A stretch of DNA of 64,000 nt from Mytilus galloprovincialis (GCF_965363235.1 NC_134849.1:59973122-60037121), one strand, 5' to 3'; numbered from the stretch's first letter, positions 10,716 to 22,215 are shown. Numbers and translations: made by a program. The notes: generated by a model from the sequence alone, not told the origin.

Positions 10716-11001
10716 ATACGTAATACAGCAAAGTTCAATGTTTGCAGTACCAAGTCGACTGACTAAGAAACCGATTCGTAGAATGTCCTGGGCCTCAGCT
10801 AGAGATGCTGCCAGTCTGTTCCCCACCAATCGTGATCGTAGTAAATAAATCGATCCAGATCTAGCTTCTCAGACCATTCATGAGATATCTCATCGTATCT
10901 GTGTGGACGATCTTCACGAAATAACAACAACTGATGTCGCCAAAAAAATCAAAAGTTAAGTTTTCGTAACTGAAAAAGTGAAAGAACTTGATATGGTGTG
11001 A
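10716..11001 (+). pseudogene. KCNT: KCNT terminal exon with in-frame stops (unit 1)
   Basis: It follows 'tttttcacag'. It encodes YVIQQSSMFAVPSRLTKK, a basic RRMSW motif and ...NRDRSK, then TAA at 10846. The same frame stays coding-like (EISHR, EITTTDVAKKIKS), meets a second TAA at 10957 where unit 2 has AAA, and ends VKELDMV-TGA at 10999. The downstream part is conserved between units, which suggests the ancestral protein ended at the TGA. Confidence 0.65.
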
Positions 11002-11020
11002 ATGCTGCAGACTTTGTAAT

Positions 11021-11222
11021 GTTGGCATCATGTGACTTTGGCATCATGTGACACTGTTATGTCATGTATTTTGGCGTCATGTGATACTTTGGCATCATGT
11101 GACACTTTGGCGTCATGTGACTTTGGCAGCATGTGATATGTTGGCATTATGTGATAATTTAATGCCATGTGACGTTGGCATCATGTGACACTGTAACGTC
11201 ATATGACTTTGGCATAATATGA
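11021..11222. repeat. Minisatellite of TTTGGCATCATGTGACAC units (unit 1)
   Basis: About ten imperfect 18-20-bp units built on 'ggcatcatgtgac' start about 20 bp after the final KCNT TGA. Each unit holds an E-box/M-box-like TCATGTGA. The homologous array in unit 2 (22,453-22,673) differs in unit number and order. Confidence 0.85.
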
Positions 11223-11380
11223 TCAAGAGATCATTATTATATGAACATAAAGTTGTTAGACAACATGTATCTTATAGCTTTTTTTCTTATTAGAATATTT
11301 TCAATTTTCTAGAGGCAAGAATAAAAAGTGAAGGTAGAAGATTTTATTACTCACTTTGAAACATAATACATATAAAAATG

Positions 11381-11600
11381 AAGATGTGGTATGATTGCCA
11401 ATGAGACAACTCCCCACAAGAGACCAAATTACACAGAAATTAACATCTAAAGGTCACTGTATAGCCTTCAACAATGAGCAAAGTCCATGCAGCATAAAAT
11501 TTTGTCGAAAAAAAGGAAAAGTAACGGCCTAATTTAAACATGATTAATATACAAAAAAATGAACAAAAAAAATTGTAGCACAGCAACAAACAACCTCTGA
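11381..11600 (+). repeat. Mussel dispersed repeat 'GATGTGGTATGATTGCCAATGAG'
   Basis: The copy reads 'gatgtggtatgattgccaat', then 'caagagaccaaattacacag', 'ccttcaacaatgagcaaag' and 'gtaacggcctaatt'. The homologous position in unit 2 (23,326) also has it, so the insertion predates the duplication. Confidence 0.8.
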
Positions 11601-12110
11601 ATTACATACAACTTTTTCTTATGAATACACAAATGAACACTGGACATTATGCAGACAACAGTCAATCATTTGAACATCTTTAGTTACCATGCAGAATTGA
11701 AAATGAAATACATGTATGTATTTTGTCAGTTTTTGATTGTTGTCTTTCTGTCAAAGTATTTAGTTTTTAAGACAATTTTATATGACATAATATGTGCAAT
11801 GTCAGTAAATTAAGCAAAGAATGAGTATTCTAATAGCAGCCTGAACTATTAACCATAAGTCTGATGCTCTGTACTAGTTGAATTTTGTTCAAGTATTTGC
11901 AAAACATTGTTTAAACACATGAGGATAATGTGACATTTGTCTGATAAATGGTCTGTGTACTAGTACTGGTAGATGGAAAAAGATTTTTGTAGGCAGGATT
12001 TGTAAACCAATGTAAATAGAAATCAGAATTCAAGGATGCGGGGATCCTGTTTGCTCATAAACCATTTAAATGAAGTCAGAAATTAGACATTCAGATATTT
12101 TTACTTGTAT

Positions 12111-12534
12111 GGGAAAAGTCATTAAAGACATGATTTTACATCTCAAAACTTGAGAATTTTTGTGGGATTGTAAGAAAAATTGTATAAGTAAAAATTCATC
12201 CTATCTTCTTTTCTTGAATTCTTAGGATTTCTTTGCTCTAATAGAATTTTAAATTGTCTGCCCTTTGCAGATGTCTTTACTAATCATTTAAATGTAATTT
12301 CATGGGCAATGAAAATCCCATTTGTCTGTTTATCTTCAGAACACTGCTCATTTACAAGCCCACAAGGAGCAATTTTTAAAGGCCTTGTGCAAATACTTTA
12401 AATCTTTGCACAATCAGTTTCTTTGTTGAAATAATGAGATAAAACATTGAACTCTAAAAAAAATGGGAAAAGTCATTAAAGACATGATTTTACATCTCAA
12501 AACTTGAGAATTTTTGTGGGATTGTAAGAAAAAT
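12111..12534. repeat. 70-bp direct repeat private to unit 1
   Basis: The block starting 'gggaaaagtcattaaagaca' at 12,111 reappears essentially unchanged at 12,465. Unit 2 has it once (about 24,522), with a short deletion. It is a recent local duplication. Confidence 0.8.
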
Positions 12535-12659
12535 TTACTTATGCAAGTGAATTTTTGAGATTATTTAAACATTATAATTCACTTTTATGTGTATATTTTT
12601 CTTTACTTTTTCAAGAAAATAAAAATTACTTCTACAAGTAGTACCCCTGACTGACTGAA

Positions 12660-13900
12660 TAACAGGCTCCTGACTTAGGACAAATGCAAATAAATGCAGC
12701 GGGCGTAAACCAGTTTATTGCATGGTGCAAAACTCTCACCCTTACATGGCACAAGAAAAGAATGAACTATGCAAAACAATATGAGAAATAGTAAAACAAC
12801 AACAACCACTCAATTATAGGCTCCCGACTTAATACAAGAACATCTGGAAGCCCATTATACAGCAATCTATCAACAAACAACTATCAAACAAATCATTTAG
12901 ACTATAACAAATGTAGTGACCCTTTCGTTTTGCCTTTTTAAAACCATACAAACAATGGCTCTGTAGAATTTTGTAGTTATTTAGTTTTTATGATAAACTG
13001 GACAAATAAAGTTTAGGACCACTTTCGTGTGATATAATCAGGGTTATTTAACAAGTCAGTGTGCGCCCTATGGTAAACACTATATTTGTCCACAGTAAGG
13101 TCTGTCTAACCCATTTCTAAAAATTGTAATGCATAATGCTAATAAATATGAAAGAAAAGTTCCAGTTGAAATTTTTTGAATTTTAACAAGAAATGGGGTT
13201 AAAAACTTTTTTACACCAATTTTACACAACATTTTTTTGTGCTGGAATTATCGAAAGTTTTTTCTTGTAAATTGTTTTCCTACGAAGAAACAAATTGTGT
13301 GAATTAATTGATTTTTTAGCAGTTCTTGATCTTTTATTTTCCTGTAAGAATCAATTATGGTAGCTTCAGTTTTCCAATATTTTTAAGAAAGAGGACTCAG
13401 CATTCTCAGGAGGGTTATTTATAGCGAGTCATTGTCGTGAAAAACTTCCATTTGTTGGGTTATTCTTTAAAATAGTGGACAGTTAAAAGTAACAACATTT
13501 ATGGTTTCTTACAGATAAAAATGAAATAAAGTAAGGGTACAACACAAAAATAACATCACAATAATATTTTAATTTCAAAAAAAGGTTACTATATCATGTA
13601 TCACCATTTATATGATGCACAACTGTGTTGTGTATCACAATACTAACAAACTGCAAAAACTGACATTACTGCTTCAAAAGCAAAACACAAAAGTGATATG
13701 AAAAAATAAATGAACACGAAAAAGAAACCAACCAGTCAACAAAACATCAATGATCCTTCGCAAGGTAAAACAATATCTTCACTAACCAAAATAATTGTTA
13801 AATAAAATTTACACAAATGAAAAAAAAACATTTGTACAAATACACTAAATGTAATGTTGTCTTTAGTTTGTCTGAATATCTGGTATTAAATACAAATGAG
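12660..13900. other. Intergenic spacer between convergent KCNT and mucin genes (unit 1)
   Basis: It is collinear with 24,710-25,860 of unit 2. At 12,660-12,870 it carries a dispersed repeat ('ggctcctgacttaggacaaa', 'gcgggcgtaaaccagttta') that also occurs in reverse at about 28,480-28,560. No further gene is seen. Confidence 0.55.
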
Positions 13901-13970
13901 GGAAGAGAAAAATGTTTTCAATAGTCGTGAATTATTATTTCTTTTTGTGAAACATAAAGCAAGCACAGTG

Positions 13971-14983
13971 TTAAAGGTCCATCAAAACTATCAAGGTGCA
14001 AATAACCACTAAAACAACAATACCAAAGGTGCCTATGTACTTCGAGGATGGCCTATTATCTCCTGCTGATACGAGGGATCGTCTGTACCTGTTCGTTTGT
14101 TTCCTGTCTACAGACAGTTCTGATTTTAACAGTGCAATCTTTCTGATGAGTTCATTCTCGGTCATGGTAAAGTTGTTATATGAACATGTACATGGAGTTT
14201 TGGTTGATGAACGACCTGTTGTTCTGCTGGATGTTGTTGCAGTGCTGATGATGGTGCTTATTGTTGTTGGATCAAATACTGTTGTAGTTGTTCCTGCTGT
14301 GCTTATTCCTCTCAGATCTAATTCTGGTGTTGTTGTATCGGTTGAGCTTATTGTTGTTGAAGCAAATTCAGGTGTAGTTGTTTCTGTTGTGCTTATTCCT
14401 GTCAGGTCTAATGCTGGTGTTGTTGTATCGGTTGAGCTTATTGTTGTTGAAGCAAATTTAGGTGTAGTTGTTTCTGCTGTGCTTATTCCTGTCAGGTGTA
14501 ATGCTGGTGTTGTTTTATCGGTTGAGCTTATTGTTGTTGAAACAAATTCTGGTTTTGTTGTGTCAGTTGAGCTAATTGTTGTTGAAGCAAACTCTGGTGT
14601 GGTATCGGTTGAGCTTATTGGTGTTGAAGCAAAATCTGGAGTTGTTGTATCGGTTGAGCTTATTGTTGTTGATTCAAATTCTGGAGTTGTTGTATCGCTT
14701 GAGTTTATTGTTGTTGAAGCAACTTCTGGTGTAGTTGTATCTATTGAGCTTACTGTTGTTGAAGCAAATTCTAGTGTAGTTGTATCTGTTGAGCTTATTG
14801 TTGTTGAAACAAATTCTGGTGTAGTTGTATCGGTTGAGCTTATTGTTGTTGAAGCAAATTTTAGTGTAGTTGTATCTGTTGAGCTTATTGTTGTTGAAGC
14901 AAACTCTGGTGTAGTTGTTTTAGTTGTTCTTATTATTGTCGGACCAGATCCGGAATCAACATTTGTTTCATTAGGAGGACAAG
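13971..14983 (-). CDS. Stalk/TM exon of unit-1 mucin-like protein
   Basis: One open exon on the - strand. The 45-bp repeat units have a codon register giving P-E-F-A-S-T-T-I-S-S-T-D-T-T-T, with variants such as PALDLTGISTTETTT. The non-repeat end reads MTENELIRKIALLKSELSVD, then RRSLVSAGDNRPSSKYIG, then a hydrophobic helix. The + strand is also open across it because of the repeat composition, but its translation is low-complexity Val-rich and not credible. Confidence 0.75.
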
Positions 14984-17686
14984 CTACAAAGGATAGAAGT
15001 ATTAGCTTAAAACTGAACTGATTGCAAGAACTACTGTGTTAGAAATAAGAAGATGTGGTATGAGGCAACTCTCCATCCAAGTCACAATTTATAAACAAAA
15101 ATACCAGGCGTGGATCAGTATTTATCGTGACATCCAAACACCAATTGAAAATAACTATTGGTCTTTTTTTTTCTTTTTTAGTAACGGCGTTGTCAGTTTA
15201 TTTTCGATCTATCAGTTTGACTATTCCTTTGGTATCTTTTGCCCCTCTATTATATAATTAGTAAATACGAACAAAGATATAATAAACACGTGAAAGCTCT
15301 CTCACAGACAAACAAGCCTTTTTTGAAAAGTATATTAGCAGGACTGATACATATTACAAATCAAGTCCCATTTATGGCCCGAAAAATAAAAATCCAACAC
15401 CATACTCCTTTACATGTATAATATAGTTAAATTCATTAAAAAGTAAACATGGTAAATATAAATAAGTTAAAAAAAAATATTATTACAGAAGCTTTTTTTC
15501 ATTATTCATTATAAAAATTAGATTTTTAAAAAATAAAAATTAAGGAAATGAACGAACCGTCAGCACAGAACTATTCCTGATGTTGTATTTTCCGGAATAT
15601 CGAATAGCCAGTCCGCAGTTGTATAGGACATTATTAAAATATCAGTTACATCAATCTCGAATATCAATTATTTTATTATGTAGGGATATCCTCTCCAGTC
15701 TATTTTCCGTGATAATATTGACAGCTAGAAGAAAAAAGTAATATTACAAATATTACTACAATTTGTAATTAGTCGATTTTTCAGTAATCTGACAGACTAC
15801 CAGTCTCCTTAACCCGCAAAGGTACAGGTACTTTATTGAGTCCTGATATGATGTACATTTGGTCTGTAAATATCTACATATATATAATTAAGATCTAATT
15901 GTATTTGTATTTCAAGCTTCGGCGGCTTCAATTGGACATTTGATGGTTGCTAATTTGGTTTACTTATGACGCGTTAGCGAGCCAGTAAACGCGTATTTGC
16001 GACTATCAAATCACCAATTGATGCCGTCGGAGCTTAAAATACGATATTGTTATCTCAGTTCTAATAAAACTAACAGAAAACTACGTCAAACCATACATTT
16101 AAAATCTGGCATTCGTCGTTTGCACTTGTGAGTACTTTTTCGTGCGTGTGAATATGGTGCCATAAGAATTGGTGACGGTATAAAATCAACATAAACTATA
16201 GCTATGATGTTGCAAAAAATGTTGCATTACAATTCACAGTCTATAACTTTGATGGTTATATTGAAGTATAATATAAGATTTCAAATCGTCAAACATTGCT
16301 GACATTTCAGTGACATTTATGGCTGACCTTTCAGTGACATGTATGACTGTCCTTACGGGTCACTTTTGAATATCTTTTTACACATTACTGATTTCGGAAC
16401 ATACTGTTTTATTCTGACTTGGGAAAAAGTTACTTTTCCGTCAGTTCTTATCAGGCCAGGATATTCATCTCCTGAACACCCTCGAAACAATTGGTTATCA
16501 GCTAAACACGCGCAATAATTTGAAACCTGTACTAGATAACTAACCGCAGAAAAAATTATGAAATAGAAGTTTGAAATTTGATAATTTTATAGAGACATAT
16601 TTTAGGACATTTTCCGTTAATGTTGTGTGCTTCCTATACTAATGGGTCTCTATTTAAAGGAACCAGTCAGTAAGAAAAAGAGATAAGGCCCATTGTTTTT
16701 CGATTTTTAGATACAGTGCAATGTAAAGGTGTGTATCGTACCTCGGGTAAATTATCACGTCGCTCTCGTTTGAATTGTTTTTTATTGTCATGTCGGGGCC
16801 TTTTTAAATAGCTGAGTGACTTTGCGGTATGGGTTTAATTTGTAATTTTTAATTTTAACGGAAGATTAAAACATTGAGTTTTTGGAAGCAAGAATCTTGC
16901 CATCTGATTTGTTAATTAGCCGGGTGTAAACAGTACCCTAACCCAGTTCACACAGCAATCGTATTTTCATATTATCCCTAAAAAAAAGACACTGGCCAAA
17001 ATTAAAAAGAAACTGCTAAAATTAACATCTTTTAATTCTTTAATTTTTTGCAATTGATAAAAAAAGTTTATCAATTTTTTAAAACAATATTTTTTGCCCA
17101 GATAATTCATAAAATTCTTCTGTGTTCAGCCAATACTAAGAACATCCCCCTCTTTTTTTTTTTTTATCCCCAACTAAAAATAGGAATAAATGTATAAATT
17201 GACTAATTTAAAACACAGCAACATCGGTGTTGCACGAAGGTGTAGAGGGAATACCTCTTTTTTTCAATTTTACAACCTAGTATAAAACAATTAAAGAGAC
17301 ACTTTATTTTGTTAGCATAATAAATGTCTGAAGGGGATGGAATTTTACATCAGTGAAAAGTTTCTGCAATTCTATACAAACCAAGACTAAAACGACTCAC
17401 AGTGTGAAAGTAATGCTAAAAAAAAGAGATTATTTGACGCTAACGGTTGCGTTGTTTTATGGGGTGTTGACGCTTGATAATCATAAACAGCATTCGTATC
17501 ACTGCAAGTATTATATGATAAGACTTAAATTGCGTGCAGCACAATCAAAAAGGATATATAAAGAACATCATACACATTCTTAATTAAATTCTTACTAGAA
17601 AATAACTATAATAAGAAACGTGTATACGTACCAGAATTTACGGAAAAAACACAGAAACCAAAAAATATGTACACTTTCAATATCAT
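13971..17686 (-). CDS. Mucin-like single-pass membrane protein, unit 1; FAMeT exon decayed
   Basis: Paralogue of the gene at 25,865-33,914. Exon 1 (17,632-17,686) encodes the signal peptide MILKVYIFFGFCVFSVNS and ends in phase 1 at GTACGT. The FAMeT exon survives only as a 148-bp remnant (15,577-15,724) with a 299-bp deletion, a frameshift and a lost donor (GA for GT). The last exon (13,971-14,983, 336 codons plus stop) begins in phase 1 after 'tttgtag'. It encodes CPPNETNVDSG, a Thr/Ser-rich stalk of 15-residue repeats (PEFASTTISSTDTTT), CTCSYNNFT, a conserved juxtamembrane segment and a C-terminal TM helix ending LIVLMDL. Skipping the remnant joins exon 1 to the stalk in frame. I infer a possibly functional, FAMeT-less surface mucin; it could equally be a dying gene. 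Confidence 0.6.
15040..15260 (+). repeat. Dispersed repeats: GATGTGGTATGAGGCAACTC and GTTGTCAGTTTATTTTC families
   Basis: 'agaagatgtggtatgaggca...tccatccaagtcacaattt' is followed by 'gttgtcagtttattttcgat' to 'gcccctctattatata'. The same pair lies at 27,155-27,370 in unit 2. The second family recurs at 51,120-51,200. Confidence 0.7.
15577..15724 (-). pseudogene. Remnant of FAMeT-domain exon (unit 1)
   Basis: It aligns with the two ends of the 447-bp exon at 31,509-31,955: the start (AVNIITENRLERISL, compare AIDITTRNRERKSL) and the end (VTDILIMSYTTADWLFDIP). The core 299 bp are gone, the frame shifts into a TGA, and the donor after 'acatcag' is 'gaatag' instead of 'gtaaag'. Confidence 0.8.
15903..16040. 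repeat. Foldback repeat 'AAGCTTCGGCGGC...GCCGTCGGAGCTT' (unit 1)
   Basis: Left arm 'caagcttcggcggcttcaat' and right arm 'attgatgccgtcggagctta', with 'ggacatttgatggt' opposite 'atcaaatcacc'. The middle contains 'gacgcgttagcgagccagtaaacgcg'. The unit-2 copy is at 32,152-32,285. It lies in the long first intron. Confidence 0.7.
16050..17630. other. Intron 1 of unit-1 mucin-like gene
   Basis: Very close to 32,290-33,858 of unit 2, including poly-A/T runs and indels of one or a few bases. The short + strand frame at 17,353-17,583 is present in both units but is frameshifted in unit 2 (six instead of seven A in 'gctaaaaaaagag'), so it is unlikely to be coding. Confidence 0.6.
17632..17686 (-). CDS. 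Signal-peptide exon of unit-1 mucin-like gene
   Basis: 55 bp from ATG to the GTACGT donor, encoding MILKVYIFFGFCVFSVNS plus one base (phase 1). It is identical at the protein level to the unit-2 exon at 33,860-33,914. The hydrophobic core VYIFFGFCVF and the small residues at the end suit a cleaved secretion signal. Confidence 0.75.
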
Positions 17687-17689
17687 TCT

Positions 17690-18440
17690 GATATTAACTA
17701 AATCCCAATAGATTGATCACAAACGAGCTTGCATAATCAAAACATATCTAAATTTTAACGACGTTTACATATATAGATTTAAAATGTTAAGTCATACGCT
17801 GTCCAATCAGATTCAACGAATCAGTGAGTGTGAATAATATCTCAAAACCCTTTTATATATCCATTGTTATTTAAAGCGCTAGATTAAATATCTACTTTGA
17901 AAGTACTTTGCATCTGCTGCACTATAGAGTTTGATTTTAATTTTTTATCTAGTAACATATTTTTTTTATCTTATGCGCGCAAACATCTACCGCACGCACA
18001 GGCACTCGTCCCCTATAAACTTGTGTTATATTAAGGGTATATAGGGGTAATATTCTGAGACAAGTGCCTGTGACCGCACTGAACTTTTTGTTTTATCTCC
18101 AGCTCTTTACTTTACTAACTCAAGCATTAGTAAGATACCTTTGCATTTTAGAACATCATCTTTTTTTCCCGACTGTTAATGGCGCCTTTACACTTATCAT
18201 TCGGATTTTTTAGTCTGTACTGATCGGGTTTTTAGTCTTTTCATATTTGATGTTTTTGGCTTTGCACTATAGATGTCAGAGACTGCGAGTACTCTACTAT
18301 CTGTACTTTGTCTTTAGTGTTTGTGTTAGTTGTTTTGGACATTGCATCGATTGAAAGAGTTGATCCCTTTTCAAATAATCTGTTTAATGTCTTCTTATGT
18401 TGTGCAGTTACACCAATGTCCAAGCTAAAAGGGAGGAGTG
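17690..18440. other. 5' flank of unit-1 mucin-like gene
   Basis: It is strongly conserved with 33,915-34,660. An inverted pair, 'caggcactcgtcccctata' near 18,000 and 'tataggggtaat...caagtgcctg' near 18,040-18,070, is present in both units. A promoter must lie around here for gene copies A and B, but I cannot define a TATA box or start site. Confidence 0.4.
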
Positions 18441-18446
18441 GACACC

Positions 18447-18596
18447 AGCGGCGGATCCAGAAATGTTCATAAGAGGGGGCCCGATCTCGTCACGCTTAAG
18501 TGATATCCTATATAAGCAACCAAATTTTTTTCTAAAAAGGGGGAGGGGGCGGGCCCCCTGGCCTCCCCTAAATCCGCCACTGGACACCCGCAAACA
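18447..18596. mobile_element. G/C-rich MITE with CAG(T/C)GGCGGATC ends (unit 1)
   Basis: The ends 'cagcggcggatccagaaat' and 'aaatccgccactg' are inverted, with 'gacac' repeated on both flanks as a likely target duplication. The body holds 'gagggggcccgatct' and 'gcgggccccctggcctcccc'. The same insertion is in unit 2 (34,676-34,834). Related copies are at 36,581 and 40,824. Confidence 0.75.
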
Positions 18597-19189
18597 TGTT
18601 AAACCCACCACATTCTGTCCTCATTCAGGAGCATGTAATTCAATAGTAGTCGTTTGTTGGTGTAAATCATATTTGTCTTTTGTTTATTGTTTTGTAGATA
18701 ATTCAGATCGTAAGTTTACTCGATTGAAATGTTTTATATTATGTTAGGTTTTTGATAGCTTGCTATGTGTACTAGGTTTCACTCATTGTTGAAGCACGTT
18801 TTGTACCCTATAGTTTCTTACGTCAACGTCATTTAGTCTCTGGCATAGAGTTTTCCTTTTGGCAATCATACAACATTCTTATAAATCATAAATAATCCGT
18901 CTTACTCAATATGCCTAAAAAGAAACGACTGCATAGTTTGTACTTATATAAAATGTCATTAAACGCGTTGAATCCGGAAGCAGGTGAATTAACAGACACA
19001 GACCTTTAGTCGGTATTGCAGATTTACAAACAGTCGTTCAAATAAAATCTTTTCCGTTTAGCTTTCCCAGATTTCTTTCAATTCATAGCTGATCTATAAA
19101 ATGTTGATGTTAAAATTTGAATGAATAAGCAAAATTATTCGTCAAGTATAAATAATAATCATGCGGAGATGTTATGCACAGTTTGATAA

Positions 19190-19320
19190 TGAATGCATTA
19201 CACCACTACTGTAAAGTACCAGGAACAGTTAACTTCCTATAGCAACAAGGCCAAATATGTTGCGAGCTTTGTTTCGCGTGCTGCTAGATAGTTTTGTTAT
19301 GGTTTTAGGCCAATTTCGCC
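19190..19320. repeat. End of unit 1 ('GTACCAGGAACAGTTAAC' block)
   Basis: It matches 1638-1745 and 35,445-35,570. Collinearity with unit 2 stops here at 'ggccaattt', while 1638 and 35,445 continue together. This marks the junction between units 1 and 2. Confidence 0.7.
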
Positions 19321-20129
19321 GTTTTAGAATATAAAGGACTATGGACAATCTCATTATTCGTACACCAAAAGGAAAATAATGTCACATCATTGGTTGAATT
19401 TCCATTCTCTAAAAAGTTTCAAACCAATCCCAGCGTTTTGGTGTTCGCTTTTGAACATATTACCCAGAATGCATTAGATTCTGAAACGGCAAAATTGATT
19501 GTGTGAGAAAAATTTAATTGAGCATGGCCTCCCCTTTGTGAAAATTTCTGGATCTGCCATTTTTTATTCTATCAGTGAATCAGATGAGATACGTACCATA
19601 TTTATCAAGAAGACAAAAATAAATTTTCAAATTTAAAACGCAAGGCTTGCAGATAAGTTCAAATATTTCAAATATGATTGCCAGAAATGGAGAAATATCA
19701 AATTGATTGATTTTTCATGGGTAACTGCCAGAAATGCACAAGATTCGATTATGGAATCTATATATTGCTATATTGATTATTAGATGAAATATAAGCAAAC
19801 ATTATTGTTATTTTTCAATGATTTGCAAAAAATTGTGTCCTTTAATGTCATATGATCAGAAATTGTCACCTTCTTTTGTGACTTCACAAATTTATAGAAA
19901 AGCAAGAAAACTTGTCGTCATACTTGAAGATGAACCATAGTGATTATCAAAAAATATTCAACCGGTTGGTAAGTAGACATCATCTTAGAAAATACCATAT
20001 CACTCAAATTATCCCAAAAAAGACCAAAGCAAAATTTATGAAAGAAGCAGAATAGACATTGTTAATGTATTTTATAATTACCTTTACTTATATATAATTT
20101 AAAAGATACTTTAACTTTTTTAATTATAG

Positions 20130-20289
20130 ACTACAGCAGGAGAGAACAATAATTCGAAGCAAGGAAGGAGTGTAGAACGTAAAGTAACGATAAACGTCAG
20201 GCATTTCTACGAGCGATCGGAACAGAATGATGTGACAGAAATAATAAGAAATCGTATGAAGTCATTACACATGGATGAAGATAGCTATG
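20130..20289 (+). pseudogene. KCNT: KCNT linker exon (unit 2)
   Basis: 160 bp, 'aattatag' to GTAAAT. It encodes HFYERSEQNDVTEIIRNRMK as in unit 1, with mostly silent changes. Confidence 0.75.
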
Positions 20290-21266
20290 GTAAATTATAT
20301 ATTAGGGTCTTGATGGGGCTTTACATTCCTTTATTCTTTAATCTTTTAGGTCAATTTTCTCTATTCTTAATTTGTTTTGGTCTTATTCTCTATTCACTAT
20401 ATTCTAGTACCCTGTTATTTTCATTTCTTCATGGTTTTCTTCTTTATTCATTATTCATTTGCCGTTTTAGTTTCTATTGTATGTTGATTGTTCTTTGGTT
20501 TTAAAATGCCACCTTAACCATACCTGCCAACTGTCACTATTTGCGGGGGATTTCCCCCATGAAGGCTACCAAATGGAGATTTTGAAAGAGCAATTTTGTC
20601 CACAATTTAAACAAAACAATAAATTTTATAATATATATAGGCTTGTAGTAGTATGAATAAGCCAAAAAACAACATTAAAATATATTTGAATTCCCCCTTG
20701 ATGGTTTTGTAGAACTATAGGACCCATCTTGCACATAAAACCCCTATGGGCATTTTGAAAAGTTGGCAGGTATGCTTAACCCTCATGTCCTGGCACAGAC
20801 ACACATAATATTTAGTTTTTATCTAGCATGTGATGATATGACAAAAGTTGCAAAAGGAGAGACATATGTGTTTCTTTTAAGATAAAGTTTCTGCTTAAGT
20901 TAGCTTGATAGAAACTACTTGTTTATATAAAGTTGAATAACTATTGGCAGTTTGATGATCATTTTGATATGCTGCCCTCTATGTCACGCTTAAGTAACTT
21001 TTAATTATTTAGCAATGCTGTTGCCATCAGATTGTCTTTTTCTGAATTTTTAATATGCAGACATACAAGACATACCTCTGTGTCAACAGTTTATTTTTTA
21101 ACATTTAGTACATTAGAAGCTGAATGTTTGCATGATAGGCAAGTAATAGAGTAAATGAAATACTTAGACCACTCAGCCATCTTCCATCTAGTACCCCCTT
21201 ATTTTTTAAAGATTGAAAAATAAGCTTGTTTGTTGAGTTAATTTAATATATCTATGTGTTTTACAG

Positions 21267-21348
21267 GTGGAGGTGAACCAATAAAAACAGTCTCCTACAT
21301 TATACTGAATCCTACTCCAAGCAGGAAATTAAAAATGGGAGATCTCAT
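21267..21348 (+). pseudogene. KCNT: KCNT RCK2-end exon (unit 2)
   Basis: 82 bp, 'gttttacag' to GTAAGT. It encodes TVSYIILNPTPSRKLKMGDL, differing from unit 1 at Ser to Arg. Confidence 0.8.
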
Positions 21349-21744
21349 GTAAGTTTATTGTATGAGACAAATGGTTAAGGTTTGTGCAAATACTACTGTC
21401 TATAGTTTATGGCCCATATTGTATGTATTTTGATGTAACGCGTCTTCTGATATGCTGGTGTTGTTATTTAGTTTATCAGCCCATAGACATTATTTAGTCA
21501 TGTGACCGTGACGTCATCAACGTTTTTTCATGGTTTTCTCTGGTTCAAATGGGAATTTAGAATTAAATTATAAGAAATAACTGTAATATTTTATCTGTCT
21601 ATTCGAAATAACATAAAAAAAATGTGGTGCACACTTTAAAATAACCTGCAACGCGTGTTATTCAGTAAGCACCACATTTTTGATGTTATTTCTATATAGA
21701 CAGAATTTTTTTTTACAGTCATTCCTTAAATATAAAAAAAAAAG

Positions 21745-21860
21745 AAGATGTGGTAGGATTGCCAATGAGACAACTCTCCACATGAGTCCAAAATGACAAA
21801 GAAATTAACAACTATAGGTCACTGTACGGCCTTCAACAATGAGCAAAGCCCATACAGTTT
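21745..21860 (+). repeat. Mussel dispersed repeat, copy private to unit 2
   Basis: It reads 'gatgtggtaggattgccaatg', 'gacaactctccacatgag', 'ggtcactgtacggccttcaa' and 'gcaaagcccatacag'. Unit 1 has no copy at the matching place (about 10,510), so it inserted after the duplication or was lost from unit 1. Confidence 0.75.
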
Positions 21861-22215
21861 ATTTGTACATTCAGCTTTGGATAAATTTTATTATAGGTAG
21901 GTGATAGCTTTATTGAACTTTTGAACTTGACTTTTTGCAGTCATCAATGGTTATTTAGAGATTGAAATTCAGTTAAGTGGCATTGAATCAACGGCAGAGC
22001 TATTAAACATTAATTTATTTCATTTTCCTAATTCCCCTAAATAAGCATACACAAATGTCATGTGATAACACTTATTCAAACTTCACATTGAAAGCACAAC
22101 TATTCTGGAACACCTATAAATAAAATAAGAGGTTAAATTTAATTAAGAATGTTCCAATAGAAGGCATCTTATAGATTTTTATGTTTGTGTAGATAAAAGT
22201 TTCTTTTTTTCACAG

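Larger units (their letters stand above)
3850..11001 (+). pseudogene. KCNT: KCNT/Slo2-like Na+-activated K+ channel, C-terminal part, unit 1 (disrupted)
   Basis: This is the end of a gene for a Slack/Slick-type (KCNT) potassium channel; the family forms plasma-membrane K+ channels gated by cytoplasmic RCK domains. Five exons match its RCK2 and tail: 3850-3933 (VRLLLGIDAEQNSGHL), 4756-4893 (TYGDLYKGLC, EIPIAIYRR), 7456-7615 (HFYERSEQNDVTEIIRNRMK), 10133-10214 (TVSYIILNPTPSSKLKMGD) and 10716 onwards (YVIQQSSMFAVPSRL). All intron phases agree (0, 0, 1, 2) and junctions are GT-AG. In-frame stops occur at 3865 (TAG), 10846 (TAA) and 10957 (TAA), although coding-like sequence continues in the same frame to a TGA at 10999. 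The pore half is not in the window. I infer a decaying partial copy; stop polymorphism or assembly error is possible. Confidence 0.75.
4919..19320. repeat. Tandem segmental duplication, unit 1
   Basis: From about 4,960 to 19,320 the sequence is collinear with about 19,500-35,570 in the same orientation. The KCNT exons (7456/20,130; 10,133/21,267; 10,716/22,216), the mucin exons (13,971/25,865), the FAMeT exon (15,577/31,509) and the signal-peptide exons (17,632/33,860) all correspond in order. Unit 1 alone has the insertion at 5573-7377 and about 2 kb at 7860-9835. Unit 2 alone has about 4 kb at 27,400-31,480. Confidence 0.9.

Noticed and set aside
13996-15021. Long + strand open frame (341 codons, Val-rich repeats)
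   Set aside because: It is the antisense of the Thr/Ser-rich stalk exon; the - strand has a TM helix, splice sites and a conserved non-repeat end, while the + translation is low-complexity without domain or splice support.
17353-17583. + strand frame repeated in both duplication units
   Set aside because: The unit-2 copy is frameshifted by a poly-A length change and there is no recognisable domain.
18397-18747. 116-codon frame across a G/C-rich segment
   Set aside because: It crosses the MITE at 18,447-18,596 and has no support in unit 2.
20232-20504. 90-codon frame starting in a KCNT exon
   Set aside because: Only the first part is the KCNT exon; the rest is intron read-through of a T-rich sequence.
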